This document shows, piece after piece, positions 1-7,280 of a DNA stretch of 51,249 nucleotides. Each line of letters opens with the position of its first letter. Position 1 is the first letter of the stretch. Position numbers and translations under genes: made by a program. The stretch comes from Oscillibacter sp. (GTDB lineage Bacteria; Bacillota; Clostridia; Oscillospirales; Oscillospiraceae), in NCBI GenBank assembly GCA_017937405.1, contig JAGBDS010000049.1:1-51249 (forward strand), in the 5' to 3' direction. The notes under the pieces were generated by a model. It saw only the letters and a list, made by a program, of their open reading frames with translations. It was not told the origin of the DNA and made no database searches.

Positions 1-57
1 CGACAAGCTGCTGCAAGTTTTTCTGAACTTGAAAAGTTCAGAAAAACTTATGATTGA
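1..57 (+). CDS. C-terminal end of an unidentified protein (5' end outside window)
   Basis: Reading from base 1 gives an open frame ending RQAAASFSELEKFRKTYD followed by TGA at 55-57. The charged, helix-like tail is plausible for a real C-terminus, and a hairpin (60-90) follows directly. The other two frames either stop at once or run through the hairpin region. The stretch also contains a perfect 16-bp inverted repeat (15-30/34-49), which is odd inside coding sequence, so the call may be wrong. No family can be named from 18 residues. Confidence 0.3.
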   Translation, partial: RQAAASFSELEKFRKTYD

Positions 58-59
58 AA

Positions 60-90
60 ACGAAAGACACCCCTCCTGGGTTTCTTTCGT
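60..90 (+). terminator. Hairpin, possible terminator of the gene entering from the left
   Basis: Arms ACGAAAGA and TCTTTCGT enclose an inner ACCC/GGGT stem. The T tract after it is weak (AACTATCTTCC), so termination is only suggested by its place directly after a stop codon. Confidence 0.4.
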
Positions 91-140
91 AACTATCTTC
101 CTTCCCGTCGCGCAAGATTTCCGGATTTATCGACAGTCTG

Positions 141-173
141 AAAGGTCCGGCCCCCGCGAGGGACCGGACCTTT
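141..173. terminator. Bidirectional-looking intrinsic terminator
   Basis: AAAGGTCCGG (141-150) pairs with CCGGACCTTT (164-173) around a GC-rich loop. On the minus strand it follows the stop codon of the DUF2974 gene by a few bases, so it most likely ends that transcript. Confidence 0.7.
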
Positions 174-180
174 ATTTCGT

Positions 181-1353
181 TCACGCCTCCGCGGCCTTCT
201 TCTTTCCGATCCGCCGCTTTCCGCTCCGTTTCTTTTCTGTCTCCTCCTGGATGCCCTCCAGCACCATCCGAAGGTTGCTCTTGAACAAGATCGCCAAAAA
301 CTCCCACAGGCCGTCCCGGGTCTCCTTGTCCAGGTCCTTCATGGCCTTCACCATGGCCCCCACCGCCTTGAAGCTGTCGTCCTTCAAATCCGTCAGAGTC
401 ACGGCGCCGGAGGCGGACAGTACGTCGAACAGCGCGCCTACGAAGTTCTCCCGCTGCTCCACCGTCAGTCCGTGGACCCACTTCCGCAGCTCCTGGTCGC
501 TGAAGTGGGCCTGCTGGGTCACCTGCCGCAATTTGACGAAGTGATTCCCCATCACCTGCCAGGAAAAGCCGTCGTGCTGCATGAAGCCCAGCTGATTGCT
601 GTCCACCACGGTGTAATCCTCCTCGTGCTCCAGCAGCATCCCCACCACCGAGGACTTGGGCACGATGGAGTAAATGCGCTCCGCGATGCGCCGGTGCTCC
701 GGCAGCTCCAGCAGGTCCGTGTGGAAGCCGGGACCGTCGTTGGACCAGACGGCAGTGAGCCGCTTCTGGACATTCTCCGGGCAGAACACCCCGGCGTACA
801 CCGCCAGATTGCCGCCCTTGGAGTGTCCGCCTAAGCGGATGTGCTTCCGGGGAAACTGCTTCGCAACGGCCCAGGTATAGGCCACTGCCTTTTTCTGGGC
901 GGGGACCTCCGGCATACAGGCCAGCTCGAAGTCCTCCTTCCACCCCGCCAGGGTGTCGTCGGTCCCCCGGAAGGAGAGATACAGCTCCCTGTCTCCGGTC
1001 TCGATGGTAAGGGCCGCAAACTGCTCTCCCTTCCCCACGTCCAGATGGTCCACGAAGCAGTTCAGCTTCATCTCCCCGAACCGCCGGGAGTCCGCCATTT
1101 TCCGCAGCATCTCCGGGATGGCGGCGGGCACCAGCACGCCCATGTCGATCTTCTCGCCCTGGGGAAACTTTGCGAAAAACTGCTCCGCCGCGTCCCGCAG
1201 CACCACGCTCTCCCCTTCGCCGGGGCCGGGAACGATGTCCTTGAAATCCACAAAGGACAGCTCCGCCAAAATCAGATTGTCCACCTCGTTGAAGGGAGAC
1301 TGCTCCAGAGTCAGGTCTCCCCGCCAGTCCAGATAATCCAACAGATTTGCCAT
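181..1353 (-). CDS. DUF2974 (Mbeg1-like) alpha/beta-hydrolase, putative lipase
   Basis: A 390-residue soluble protein of the DUF2974/Mbeg1-like family, which has a class-3-lipase-like fold. The strand-and-loop motif LSFRGTDDT (about residues 126-134) matches the F-R-G-T element of lipases, and GHSKGG (177 onward, Ser178) is the nucleophile elbow G-x-S-x-G. There is no signal peptide, so it is predicted cytoplasmic. The C-terminal 30 residues are rich in Lys/Arg. The ATG is preceded by AAAGGAGGAG at good spacing, and a promoter lies at 1392-1420. It is monocistronic, with a terminator right behind it. The substrate is unknown; lipase or esterase activity is inferred from the motif only. Confidence 0.8.
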   Translation of the reverse strand: MANLLDYLDWRGDLTLEQSPFNEVDNLILAELSFVDFKDIVPGPGEGESVVLRDAAEQFFAKFPQGEKIDMGVLVPAAIPEMLRKMADSRRFGEMKLNCFVDHLDVGKGEQFAALTIETGDRELYLSFRGTDDTLAGWKEDFELACMPEVPAQKKAVAYTWAVAKQFPRKHIRLGGHSKGGNLAVYAGVFCPENVQKRLTAVWSNDGPGFHTDLLELPEHRRIAERIYSIVPKSSVVGMLLEHEEDYTVVDSNQLGFMQHDGFSWQVMGNHFVKLRQVTQQAHFSDQELRKWVHGLTVEQRENFVGALFDVLSASGAVTLTDLKDDSFKAVGAMVKAMKDLDKETRDGLWEFLAILFKSNLRMVLEGIQEETEKKRSGKRRIGKKKAAEA

Positions 1354-1391
1354 GGGTCTCCTCCTTTGCCGCAGTGCATTTTCTTAGTGGT

Positions 1392-1420
1392 ATTATACCC
1401 ACGGCCGCTCTGCCATACAA
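1392..1420 (-). promoter_or_regulatory. Sigma-A-type promoter for the DUF2974 gene
   Basis: On the minus strand TTGTAT, a 17-base spacer and TATAAT occur 40-70 bases ahead of the ATG at 1353. The -10 is a perfect match and the -35 matches 4 of 6. Confidence 0.65.
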
Positions 1421-1500
1421 GGCCGCCAAGGTGAAATTCACAGTCATTTTACAAGCGTCCGCCGCATAGGATGTCCCATCACGACAGAGAGGTGGACGAC

Positions 1501-2106
1501 ATGACGACTCTGACAAAAAATGACGTGCTGCTGGAGGGCACTCCCCTGGCATCGCCGGAATGGTCCCACGAAAACCATGGCACCCAATTCTACCGCCTGC
1601 TGCTGGAGGTGCCCAGGCTGTCCGGCACGCCGGACACCCTGCCCCTCCTGCTGCCAAAAGCCCTGGCGGCCCAGGTCAGGGAGGGGGAGCCCCTCCGGGT
1701 CCACGGTCAGCTTCGCTCCTTCAACAACCGCAGCGGCGTGGGGAACAAGCTGGTGCTGACCGTCTACGCCAAGGAGCTCCAGCCGGGCCAGGGTACCCCC
1801 TGCAACCAGATCACCCTGTCCGGCTCCCTGTGCAAGCCCCCTATCTTCCGCCGGACGCCCCTGGGCCGCAGCATCTGCGACCTGATGCTGGCGGTGCCCC
1901 GGCGCTACGGCCGGGCGGACTACCTGCCGGTCATCGCTTGGGGCCAGCTGGCGGTGCGTACCAGTCAGCTTCAGGTTGGCGACAGCCTCAGTCTGGAAGG
2001 CCGGGTGCAAAGCCGTACATACCACAAGGTCACGGAAGACGGTTCCACCCAGGAGCGGGTGGCCTATGAAGTGTCCATGATGCACCTGCTGTCCCCTGAG
2101 CCATAA
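1501..2106 (+). CDS. Single-stranded DNA-binding protein-like, two OB folds
   Basis: A 201-residue protein that appears to hold two OB-fold halves. The N-terminal half (about 5-95) is divergent. The C-terminal half (about 98-195) has the SSB-family order: G-S-L-C-K-P-P with R-R-T-P-L-G-R, then strands ending in VIAWG, and GDSLSLEGRVQSRTY. Canonical Ssb has one OB fold and an acidic tail, and both differ here, so this is an Ssb paralogue rather than the replicative protein. I start at 1501 because GAGAGGTGG lies 5-7 bases upstream; an in-frame ATG at 1471 lacks a ribosome site. It is monocistronic with a strong terminator. Its role in repair or recombination is inferred. Confidence 0.72.
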   Translation: MTTLTKNDVLLEGTPLASPEWSHENHGTQFYRLLLEVPRLSGTPDTLPLLLPKALAAQVREGEPLRVHGQLRSFNNRSGVGNKLVLTVYAKELQPGQGTPCNQITLSGSLCKPPIFRRTPLGRSICDLMLAVPRRYGRADYLPVIAWGQLAVRTSQLQVGDSLSLEGRVQSRTYHKVTEDGSTQERVAYEVSMMHLLSPEP

Positions 2107-2112
2107 GCGTCG

Positions 2113-2146
2113 AAACCGGGAGCCTGCCAAGGCAGGCTCCCGGTTT
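2113..2146 (+). terminator. Intrinsic terminator after the SSB-like gene
   Basis: A perfect 16-bp stem (2113-2128/2131-2146) with an AA loop, GC-rich core and a TTTTGTT tail. Confidence 0.9.
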
Positions 2147-2234
2147 TGTTCCCAGTTTGTAATCATTTGTTGCAGAAATGTAGAGACTTTACCGGATTTT
2201 ATGATATATTTAGGACAGAAAGGAGTGCTGCCTT

Positions 2235-3164
2235 ATGAAATGGTCCCGCCTGTTCGCCCCTCTGCTGGCCCTGATGCTGCTGGCAGGCTGCGGAAAAGCC
2301 CCGGAAACACCCGCCCCAGCCCCCGCGCCGGAGCCCCAGCCGGAACAATTCGTCTTCACCCGGGAAAACTTCCCCCGTCTAAACGGCTCCACCTCCACGG
2401 TCCCCCTGGGCCAGGCCATCGCCAGCGTCCTGCTGGGCGAGAGCCGGGAGGAGGTCAGCGACCTCATTCAGTTCTCCAAGACCACCCAGTCCTACCGGGA
2501 CCTGATGTGGGGCAATGCCGACCTGCTCATCGCCGCCGAGCCCGCGGAGGTCATCTGGCAGGAGAAAGAGGAGCAAAACTTTGACTGGAACATGGAGCCC
2601 TTCGCCGTGGACGCCTTGGTGTTCGTGGTGAACGCGGACAACCCGGTGGATTCCCTCACCGTCGAACAGGTCCAGAAAATTTACACGGGAGAAATCACCA
2701 ACTGGTCGGAGGTGGGCGGCGACGACCTCCCCATCGTCCCCTTCCAGCGCAACGCCGAAGCAGGCAGCCAGACGGCCATGCTGAAGCTGGTGATGAAAGG
2801 CCTGCCGATGATGGACGCTCCCGCGGACTACGTCCGGGGCGAGATGGGGGACCTCATTGAAGCCGTGGCCGCCTACGACGGCACCCCCGCCGCCATCGGC
2901 TACACGGTCTACTACTACGCCAACGACATGAAAATGGCCGACGGCCTGAAAATTCTGTCCATCGACGGGATAGCCCCCTGCGCGGACACCATCCGCAGCG
3001 GCGCCTACCCGTTCCTGAACAACTACTACGTCCTCACCGCCGCCGGTCTCCCGGAGGACGCCCCCGCCAAGATCCTGTATGATTGGATTTTAAGCGAGGA
3101 GGGCCAAAAATTAGTGGCCCACGAAGGCTACGTCTCCGTGCTGGATGTGGGGGATGAGACATGA
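2235..3164 (+). CDS. PstS-like phosphate/anion-binding lipoprotein
   Basis: A 309-residue extracytoplasmic lipoprotein. A signal peptide ends in the lipobox LAGC (Cys about residue 19), followed by a Pro/Ala linker. The PstS-type binding segment appears as L-N-G-S-T-S-T-V near residue 54, with later PstS-like elements (VNADNPVDSLTVEQVQKIYTGEITNW, NAEAGSQT). AAAGGAG precedes the ATG. No pstCAB or phoU genes are adjacent. Instead it overlaps by four bases (ATGA) a second lipoprotein gene. It could be a phosphate sensor or scavenging protein rather than the feeder of a local transporter. The family call is firm; the ligand is inferred. Confidence 0.8.
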   Translation: MKWSRLFAPLLALMLLAGCGKAPETPAPAPAPEPQPEQFVFTRENFPRLNGSTSTVPLGQAIASVLLGESREEVSDLIQFSKTTQSYRDLMWGNADLLIAAEPAEVIWQEKEEQNFDWNMEPFAVDALVFVVNADNPVDSLTVEQVQKIYTGEITNWSEVGGDDLPIVPFQRNAEAGSQTAMLKLVMKGLPMMDAPADYVRGEMGDLIEAVAAYDGTPAAIGYTVYYYANDMKMADGLKILSIDGIAPCADTIRSGAYPFLNNYYVLTAAGLPEDAPAKILYDWILSEEGQKLVAHEGYVSVLDVGDET

Positions 3165-4288
3165 AGCGGCTGAGCATTTCCCTGCTGGCCCTGTGCCTGC
3201 TGACAGGCTGCGCGTCTTCCACTCCCACACCCGCCCCGGAGCCGGAACCCGTTTCCCCGGTCTACACCGACTGGTCGAAGCTGACGCCCTATGAGCCGGA
3301 GGATGAGCAGTACACCTACGCCGACACCTACCGGGAGGACGGCACGCTCCAGCCCAGTGGGGATTACGGTTTTCTGCTGCCCTACATCGGGAGCTATCTG
3401 GAAACGGACAGCTACATGGGCCCCCTCACCACCCTGGGGCTGGCTACCCCCGACGGTCGGCTGGTGACGCCGCCAGTCTACGCGGAAATTGAGATGGTCC
3501 GAAAGGACTGGCGAGAGCGCACCTACTCCCCCTTTCTGCTGCTGTACCGAGGCGAAGTCACGGCCCGGCATGAGGACGAATGGGGCAGTTGGGCGGAGGG
3601 CGACTTTCATTTGACCGTGGCCGCCCCGGACGGAAGCTGGGTCCGGGAACTGCCGCCCTGCTACGGCACTCCCCAGCCCCTTGGTGGTGACCGGCTGGCC
3701 CTGGCGCTGATGGACGGCTCCGTCCTCATTCTGGACGCCGAGGGAAACACCGCCATGACCTTCCCCGCCTCCGCTCTGGAGCCGTATCTGGGCGAGGGCT
3801 TCACCTGGCAGTGGGACGGCGGTCCCAGCCTGGACTGGCTGGCCGATGTGGGGCAGGTCTGGAAATATGACGAAAACGCCCCGGATGGCGATGGCATCGT
3901 CTGTTGGCTGGACCCGGACACCGGAGCCGTCACGGCGGATCCTCCGCCGGGCTATGTGGAGCCGGAGTATGAATTCCAGCCGGAGGCCTCATGGAGCTTC
4001 CTCGGATACGAGTCCTGTTGGGACCCCTTTGCCGACCCCGTGACCGGCAAGCTGTACTGCCAGGGCACCCGGACGGACAGCAGCGGCATCCGGGACCTGC
4101 TGGACGAGGAGGGAACAGTCGTCCGGGAGGGCTGCGAGCTGCCCTACCCGGTCATCGGCATCGGCAGCTGGTGCGCCCCCTGGGTCTGGGCCGGCCGCAT
4201 CGCCTGCGCCGAGGACGGCGTTTTCTGCTACTATGACCTAAATGGGAACTGCGTGTTTCGCCGAACCATTCAAACGAATCTGGACTGA
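3161..4288 (+). CDS. Lipoprotein of unknown function, WG-repeat-like
   Basis: A 375-residue lipoprotein with signal peptide and lipobox LTGC near residue 19, then a Pro/Glu-rich linker. The rest is rich in Trp, Tyr, Gly and Asp with short beta-strand units such as L-G-L-A-T-P-D-G-R-L-V and Y-Y-D-L-N-G-N, resembling degenerate WG repeats. That resemblance is by eye only. It is translationally coupled (ATGA overlap) to the PstS-like gene, so the two lipoproteins are probably made together at the membrane surface. No enzymatic motif seen. Confidence 0.75.
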   Translation: MKRLSISLLALCLLTGCASSTPTPAPEPEPVSPVYTDWSKLTPYEPEDEQYTYADTYREDGTLQPSGDYGFLLPYIGSYLETDSYMGPLTTLGLATPDGRLVTPPVYAEIEMVRKDWRERTYSPFLLLYRGEVTARHEDEWGSWAEGDFHLTVAAPDGSWVRELPPCYGTPQPLGGDRLALALMDGSVLILDAEGNTAMTFPASALEPYLGEGFTWQWDGGPSLDWLADVGQVWKYDENAPDGDGIVCWLDPDTGAVTADPPPGYVEPEYEFQPEASWSFLGYESCWDPFADPVTGKLYCQGTRTDSSGIRDLLDEEGTVVREGCELPYPVIGIGSWCAPWVWAGRIACAEDGVFCYYDLNGNCVFRRTIQTNLD

Positions 4289-4331
4289 AAAAAACAGTGC
4301 CGTGAGCAGCCGCTCACGGCACTGTTTTTAT
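4288..4331. terminator. Bidirectional terminator between convergent genes
   Basis: A 17-bp perfect stem (4291-4307/4312-4328) with loop AGCC, flanked by A and T runs on both sides. It serves the lipoprotein operon (+) and, overlapping its last codons, the NUDIX gene (-). Confidence 0.92.
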
Positions 4332-4846
4332 TTCGTCGGGAATCCAAATTGTTCCCGCATGCTGAACAAAAACTCCAGAAAGCCGTCGGGATAGGGGATA
4401 AACGCTCCGCTGTCCACCATGGCCAGCAGCTCCTCCAGCGTCACCCAGCGGACGGCGCTGACCTCCTCTTTCTGGAGCGCCAGCGACTTCTCGTCTAAAT
4501 CCCGGTTCACGATATAAAAATCGTCGAATCCCTCCGGGAAATTCACGGTCACGGAGGGCCGCAGGCCCGTCAGGTCCAGAGGAAATCCAAGCTCCTCCCG
4601 GAACTCCCGCTCGGCGCCCTGGCGGCTGCTCTCGCCGGCATCCACGCCGCCGCCCACGGTCACATCCCACAAACCGGGCCAAATACGCTTCTCTAAGGTC
4701 CGCTTCTGAATCAGGAGGCGGCCCCGGCTATCGAACACGCAGACATGGACCACGATACGGTGCTCGCCGGCCCCCTTGGGCCCGTGGCGCTCCGCCGTCC
4801 GGCCCAGGGGGATCCGGTTTTCGTCATATAAGTCGACTAATTCCAT
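4328..4846 (-). CDS. NUDIX hydrolase (IDI-like subgroup)
   Basis: A 172-residue cytoplasmic protein with a full Nudix box G-x5-E-x7-R-E-x-x-E-E-x-G-x at residues 66-88 (G66, E72, R80-E81, E84-E85, G87). The N-terminal part (V-D-L-Y-D-E-N-R-I-P-L-G-R, then H-R-I-V-V-H-V-C-V) resembles isopentenyl-diphosphate isomerase-like Nudix proteins, but substrate choice cannot be read from this. It is the last gene of a minus-strand run behind DUF6472, 12 bases downstream, so it may be cotranscribed with the selenium/sulfur genes. Confidence 0.85.
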   Translation of the reverse strand: MELVDLYDENRIPLGRTAERHGPKGAGEHRIVVHVCVFDSRGRLLIQKRTLEKRIWPGLWDVTVGGGVDAGESSRQGAEREFREELGFPLDLTGLRPSVTVNFPEGFDDFYIVNRDLDEKSLALQKEEVSAVRWVTLEELLAMVDSGAFIPYPDGFLEFLFSMREQFGFPTK

Positions 4847-4858
4847 GCTATGCCCTCC

Positions 4859-5026
4859 TCACTGATGCCGGGCGGTCTGATAATCGTCGCCCCGGCGGTA
4901 AAAGGGGCAGGCGTTGTTGGCGCTGCGCAGAAACCGCTCCATTTCGTCCTCGTCCAGGTCCATGGTGCAGTAATACGCGTCGATCTCGTCGTCATAGTCG
5001 TAGTGGACGCATTCCTCGCAATTCAT
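4859..5026 (-). CDS. DUF6472 family small Cys-rich protein
   Basis: A 55-residue acidic protein beginning M-N-C-E-E-C-V-H-Y and ending Y-R-R-G-D-D-Y-Q-T-A-R-H-Q. Four cysteines (C3, C6, C20, C40) are spaced like a small metal-binding knuckle, and the stretch D-L-D-E-D-E-M-E-R-F is typical of DUF6472 proteins of Clostridia. The ATG follows GAAGGGA at 10 bases. It sits between DUF3343 (15 bases upstream) and NUDIX (12 bases downstream). Function is unknown. A zinc- or chalcogen-related role is suggested only by the cysteines and the neighbours. Confidence 0.75.
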   Translation of the reverse strand: MNCEECVHYDYDDEIDAYYCTMDLDEDEMERFLRSANNACPFYRRGDDYQTARHQ

Positions 5027-5041
5027 ACCATCATTCCCTTC

Positions 5042-5278
5042 TCACAGGATGATAGCATAAATGCCGTCGATCATCAAGTGCTGTTCCATCACCAGGTCCT
5101 CCAGGGCCTCCCGGGCATCAGGCGGCGCCGCCCAGCACATCCCGCACCCGGCGGTAATGCTCCGGGGCACGGGGATGATCCGCCCCGGCAGCCCCGCCGT
5201 CTGGCAGGCCCGCTCCATCGCCATGGCCCCGGCGGTGGTGCGGAAGGTCACCACGCACTTTTCCTGTTTTTGGCGCAT
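5042..5278 (-). CDS. DUF3343, putative Se/S carrier-like protein
   Basis: A 78-residue protein matching DUF3343: short beta-alpha-beta fold, F-R-T-T-A-G-A-M near the N-terminus, and the conserved cysteine segment I-T-A-G-C-G-M-C (C45, C48) after I-P-V-P-R. Family members occur with YedF, NifS-like desulfurases and selenium genes, and the cysteine is thought to carry sulfur or selenium. The start codon ends one base before the stop codon of the desulfurase gene, so the pair is translationally linked. No selD, selA or selB is in the window. Confidence 0.8.
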   Translation of the reverse strand: MRQKQEKCVVTFRTTAGAMAMERACQTAGLPGRIIPVPRSITAGCGMCWAAPPDAREALEDLVMEQHLMIDGIYAIIL

Positions 5279-5279
5279 C

Positions 5280-6416
5280 TCATTCCTCCGCCAGCGTGCG
5301 GACGGCCTCCGCCGCCGCGTCGGTCTCGGCTTCCGTGTTGAAATACGACCAGGAGAACCGGACGGTGCCCTGGTCCTGGGTGCCCAGCGCCCGGTGGAGC
5401 CGGGGCGCGCAGTGGGCGCCGGGCCGGGTGGCGATGCCGAACCGCTCCGCCAGCTCGTCGGCGACCTCGCCGGAGTCCGCGTCGGCGATGTTCAAGGTCA
5501 CCACAGGCGCCCGCTCCGCCTTGCTGAAATCGCCGTACACGGTGACGCCGGGAATTTCCCGCACCTGCTCATAGAACCGCCGGGCCAGGGCCGTCTCATG
5601 GACCCGGATGGTGTCCAGCCCGGTCTCCAGCAAAAAGTCCACCGCCGCGGACAAGCCCGCCAGCCCGTGGCTGTTCAGCGTCCCGGCCTCCAACCGGGTG
5701 GGATACTCCTCCGGTTGGGATTCCAGAAAGCTCTGGACCCCGGTGCCGCCCACGGCGAAGGGCCGGATGTCCACGCCCTCCCGGACGCACAGGCCCCCGG
5801 TGCCCTGGGGCCCCAGCAAGCTCTTGTGCCCGGTGAAGCACACCACGTCAGTGTGCTGTTTCTCCATGTCGATAGGGAACACCCCCGCCGTCTGGGAGGC
5901 ATCCAGAAGGAACAGCAGTCCGTGGGAACGGCAGAATTCCCCCACCCGCCCGATGTCCACCAGGTCTCCCGTCAGGTTAGAAGCGTGGGTGCAGACCACC
6001 GCCCGGGTGTTGGGCCGCAGCAGCTTTTCAAAATCTACATAGTCGATTTGCCCCCGGCTGTCGGCAGGCACAAAATCCAGCCCCATCCCCTGCCGCTCCA
6101 GGCGGTACAAGGGCCGCAGCACAGAGTTGTGCTCCAGGTCGGTGGAGATCACATGGTCCCCCGGCCCCAGCAATCCGCTGATGGCGATATTCAGCGCCAT
6201 GGTGGAGTTGGGCGTGAAGCACACATGGTCAGGCCGCCGGCAGCCGAACAGCCCCGCCAGCTTCTCCCGGAGGCCGTATACCGTCCGGGCCGCCGCCAGG
6301 GCCTCCGGATGGACGCCCCGGCCGCAGTTGCCCCAGCCGTCCATGGCCGCCGTGACGGCCTCCGCCACGCCGGGCGGCTTGGGCCGGGTGGTGGCGGCAT
6401 TGTCCAGGTAGATCAC
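5280..6416 (-). CDS. Class V aminotransferase / cysteine desulfurase-family protein
   Basis: A 378-residue PLP enzyme. It opens with I-Y-L-D-N-A-A-T-T, binds PLP through Lys198 in F-T-G-H-K-S, and carries Cys336 in H-C-A-P, the position of the catalytic cysteine of SufS/CsdA-type desulfurases. It would release S or Se from cysteine or selenocysteine as a protein persulfide or selenide. Its start overlaps the yedF stop by four bases and DUF3343 follows directly, so YedF (TusA fold) and DUF3343 are the likely acceptors. Whether it prefers Cys or Sec cannot be told from sequence. Confidence 0.85.
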   Translation of the reverse strand: MIYLDNAATTRPKPPGVAEAVTAAMDGWGNCGRGVHPEALAAARTVYGLREKLAGLFGCRRPDHVCFTPNSTMALNIAISGLLGPGDHVISTDLEHNSVLRPLYRLERQGMGLDFVPADSRGQIDYVDFEKLLRPNTRAVVCTHASNLTGDLVDIGRVGEFCRSHGLLFLLDASQTAGVFPIDMEKQHTDVVCFTGHKSLLGPQGTGGLCVREGVDIRPFAVGGTGVQSFLESQPEEYPTRLEAGTLNSHGLAGLSAAVDFLLETGLDTIRVHETALARRFYEQVREIPGVTVYGDFSKAERAPVVTLNIADADSGEVADELAERFGIATRPGAHCAPRLHRALGTQDQGTVRFSWSYFNTEAETDAAAEAVRTLAEE

Positions 6417-7024
6417 GGCTTGACCACCTTCCCGGCGCCCGCCAGCTTCTCCACAATGGTATACATATTCGTTACAGACCCCACCGCCAGCTTTTCGGTC
6501 AGGCCATAATAATTCAGGCAGGTGCCGCAGGTCAGGATTTCCACCCCCTGCTCCTCCAGCTTTTTCAGGTCCTCCAGGGAAACAGAGCCCTCACAGGTCA
6601 GCTTTGCGCCGCCGTTATAGAACAGCATGGTCTTGGGCAGCACAGGGAGCTGTCCCACAGCAAACAGGAATCCCTTCATCAGCGTCTTTCCCAGTTCCTC
6701 GCTGCCCCGGCCCATGGCGTCGGTGTCCACCGCCACCACGAAATCCCCGGCCGCGTTGACGGTACAGGCCATCTCCGGCTCCTCGATGGGCGCTTCACCC
6801 ACCGGGTCCGTGACCTCCATCCTCACAGAAAATTCCTTCTCGCCCCGTTTTTCGGTCACGGCGGTGAGGTGGTTCCCCGCCGCCATCCGCAGCAGATTCT
6901 GCACGGCGGTCTCATTGTCCACCAATATCTCCAGCGTTCCCGGCTCGGTCATCTCCCGCAGGGCGCGGGTGGCCTTCACCACGGGAATGGGGCACTGTTC
7001 CCCCAAAGCGTTCACGACGATCAT
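6413..7024 (-). CDS. yedF: YedF-type selenium/sulfur-transfer protein (TusA + DsrE-like)
   Basis: 203 residues. The N-terminal TusA-like domain has the redox cysteine in C-P-I-P (Cys11). The C-terminal DsrE/DsrF-like domain has C-G-T-C-L-N-Y-Y (Cys166, Cys169). This two-domain layout is diagnostic of the YedF family named in selenium metabolism. I start at 7024, where GAGGAT lies at good distance; upstream in-frame ATGs (7063, 7090) would add a Lys/Glu-rich leader absent from the family. First gene of the minus-strand yedF-csd-DUF3343-DUF6472-NUDIX run. Confidence 0.85.
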   Translation of the reverse strand: MIVVNALGEQCPIPVVKATRALREMTEPGTLEILVDNETAVQNLLRMAAGNHLTAVTEKRGEKEFSVRMEVTDPVGEAPIEEPEMACTVNAAGDFVVAVDTDAMGRGSEELGKTLMKGFLFAVGQLPVLPKTMLFYNGGAKLTCEGSVSLEDLKKLEEQGVEILTCGTCLNYYGLTEKLAVGSVTNMYTIVEKLAGAGKVVKP

Positions 7025-7186
7025 CGGCTCATCCTCTTTCTCCGCCGAAGCGGTTTTTTTCATTGTACCGCCTGCCGTTATGAATAGCAAGGGGTTATTT
7101 TTTCAGGAGGATAGCCGAAATTACCACAAATCTCCAAGCTTTTCCCGGGAGAATCCCGTGCAGTTCGCCATTTCTCGCCGGATTCC

Positions 7187-7216
7187 TTGACAGAGCAACG
7201 CTTTACATCGTAAAAT
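7187..7216 (+). promoter_or_regulatory. Sigma-A-type promoter for the lysA-like gene
   Basis: TTGACA (7187-7192), 18-base spacer, TAAAAT (7211-7216), about 65 bases before the ATG at 7281. I saw no lysine riboswitch-like fold in the short leader. Confidence 0.7.
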
Positions 7217-7280
7217 AGCAGACATAGTATCCAATACGCGGGCTCTGCCCGCGATTCTGAACGATTCGAGGTCGCCGCCC

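Noticed and set aside
38-1657. Long minus-strand frame overlapping the DUF2974 gene
   Set aside because: Arg/Gly/Ala-rich translation without domains; it is a shifted frame of a GC-rich gene that has its own motif, start and terminator.
7100-7280. Lysine riboswitch before the lysA-like gene
   Set aside because: Only about 60 bases separate the predicted promoter from the ATG, too short for that riboswitch, and no matching core is seen.
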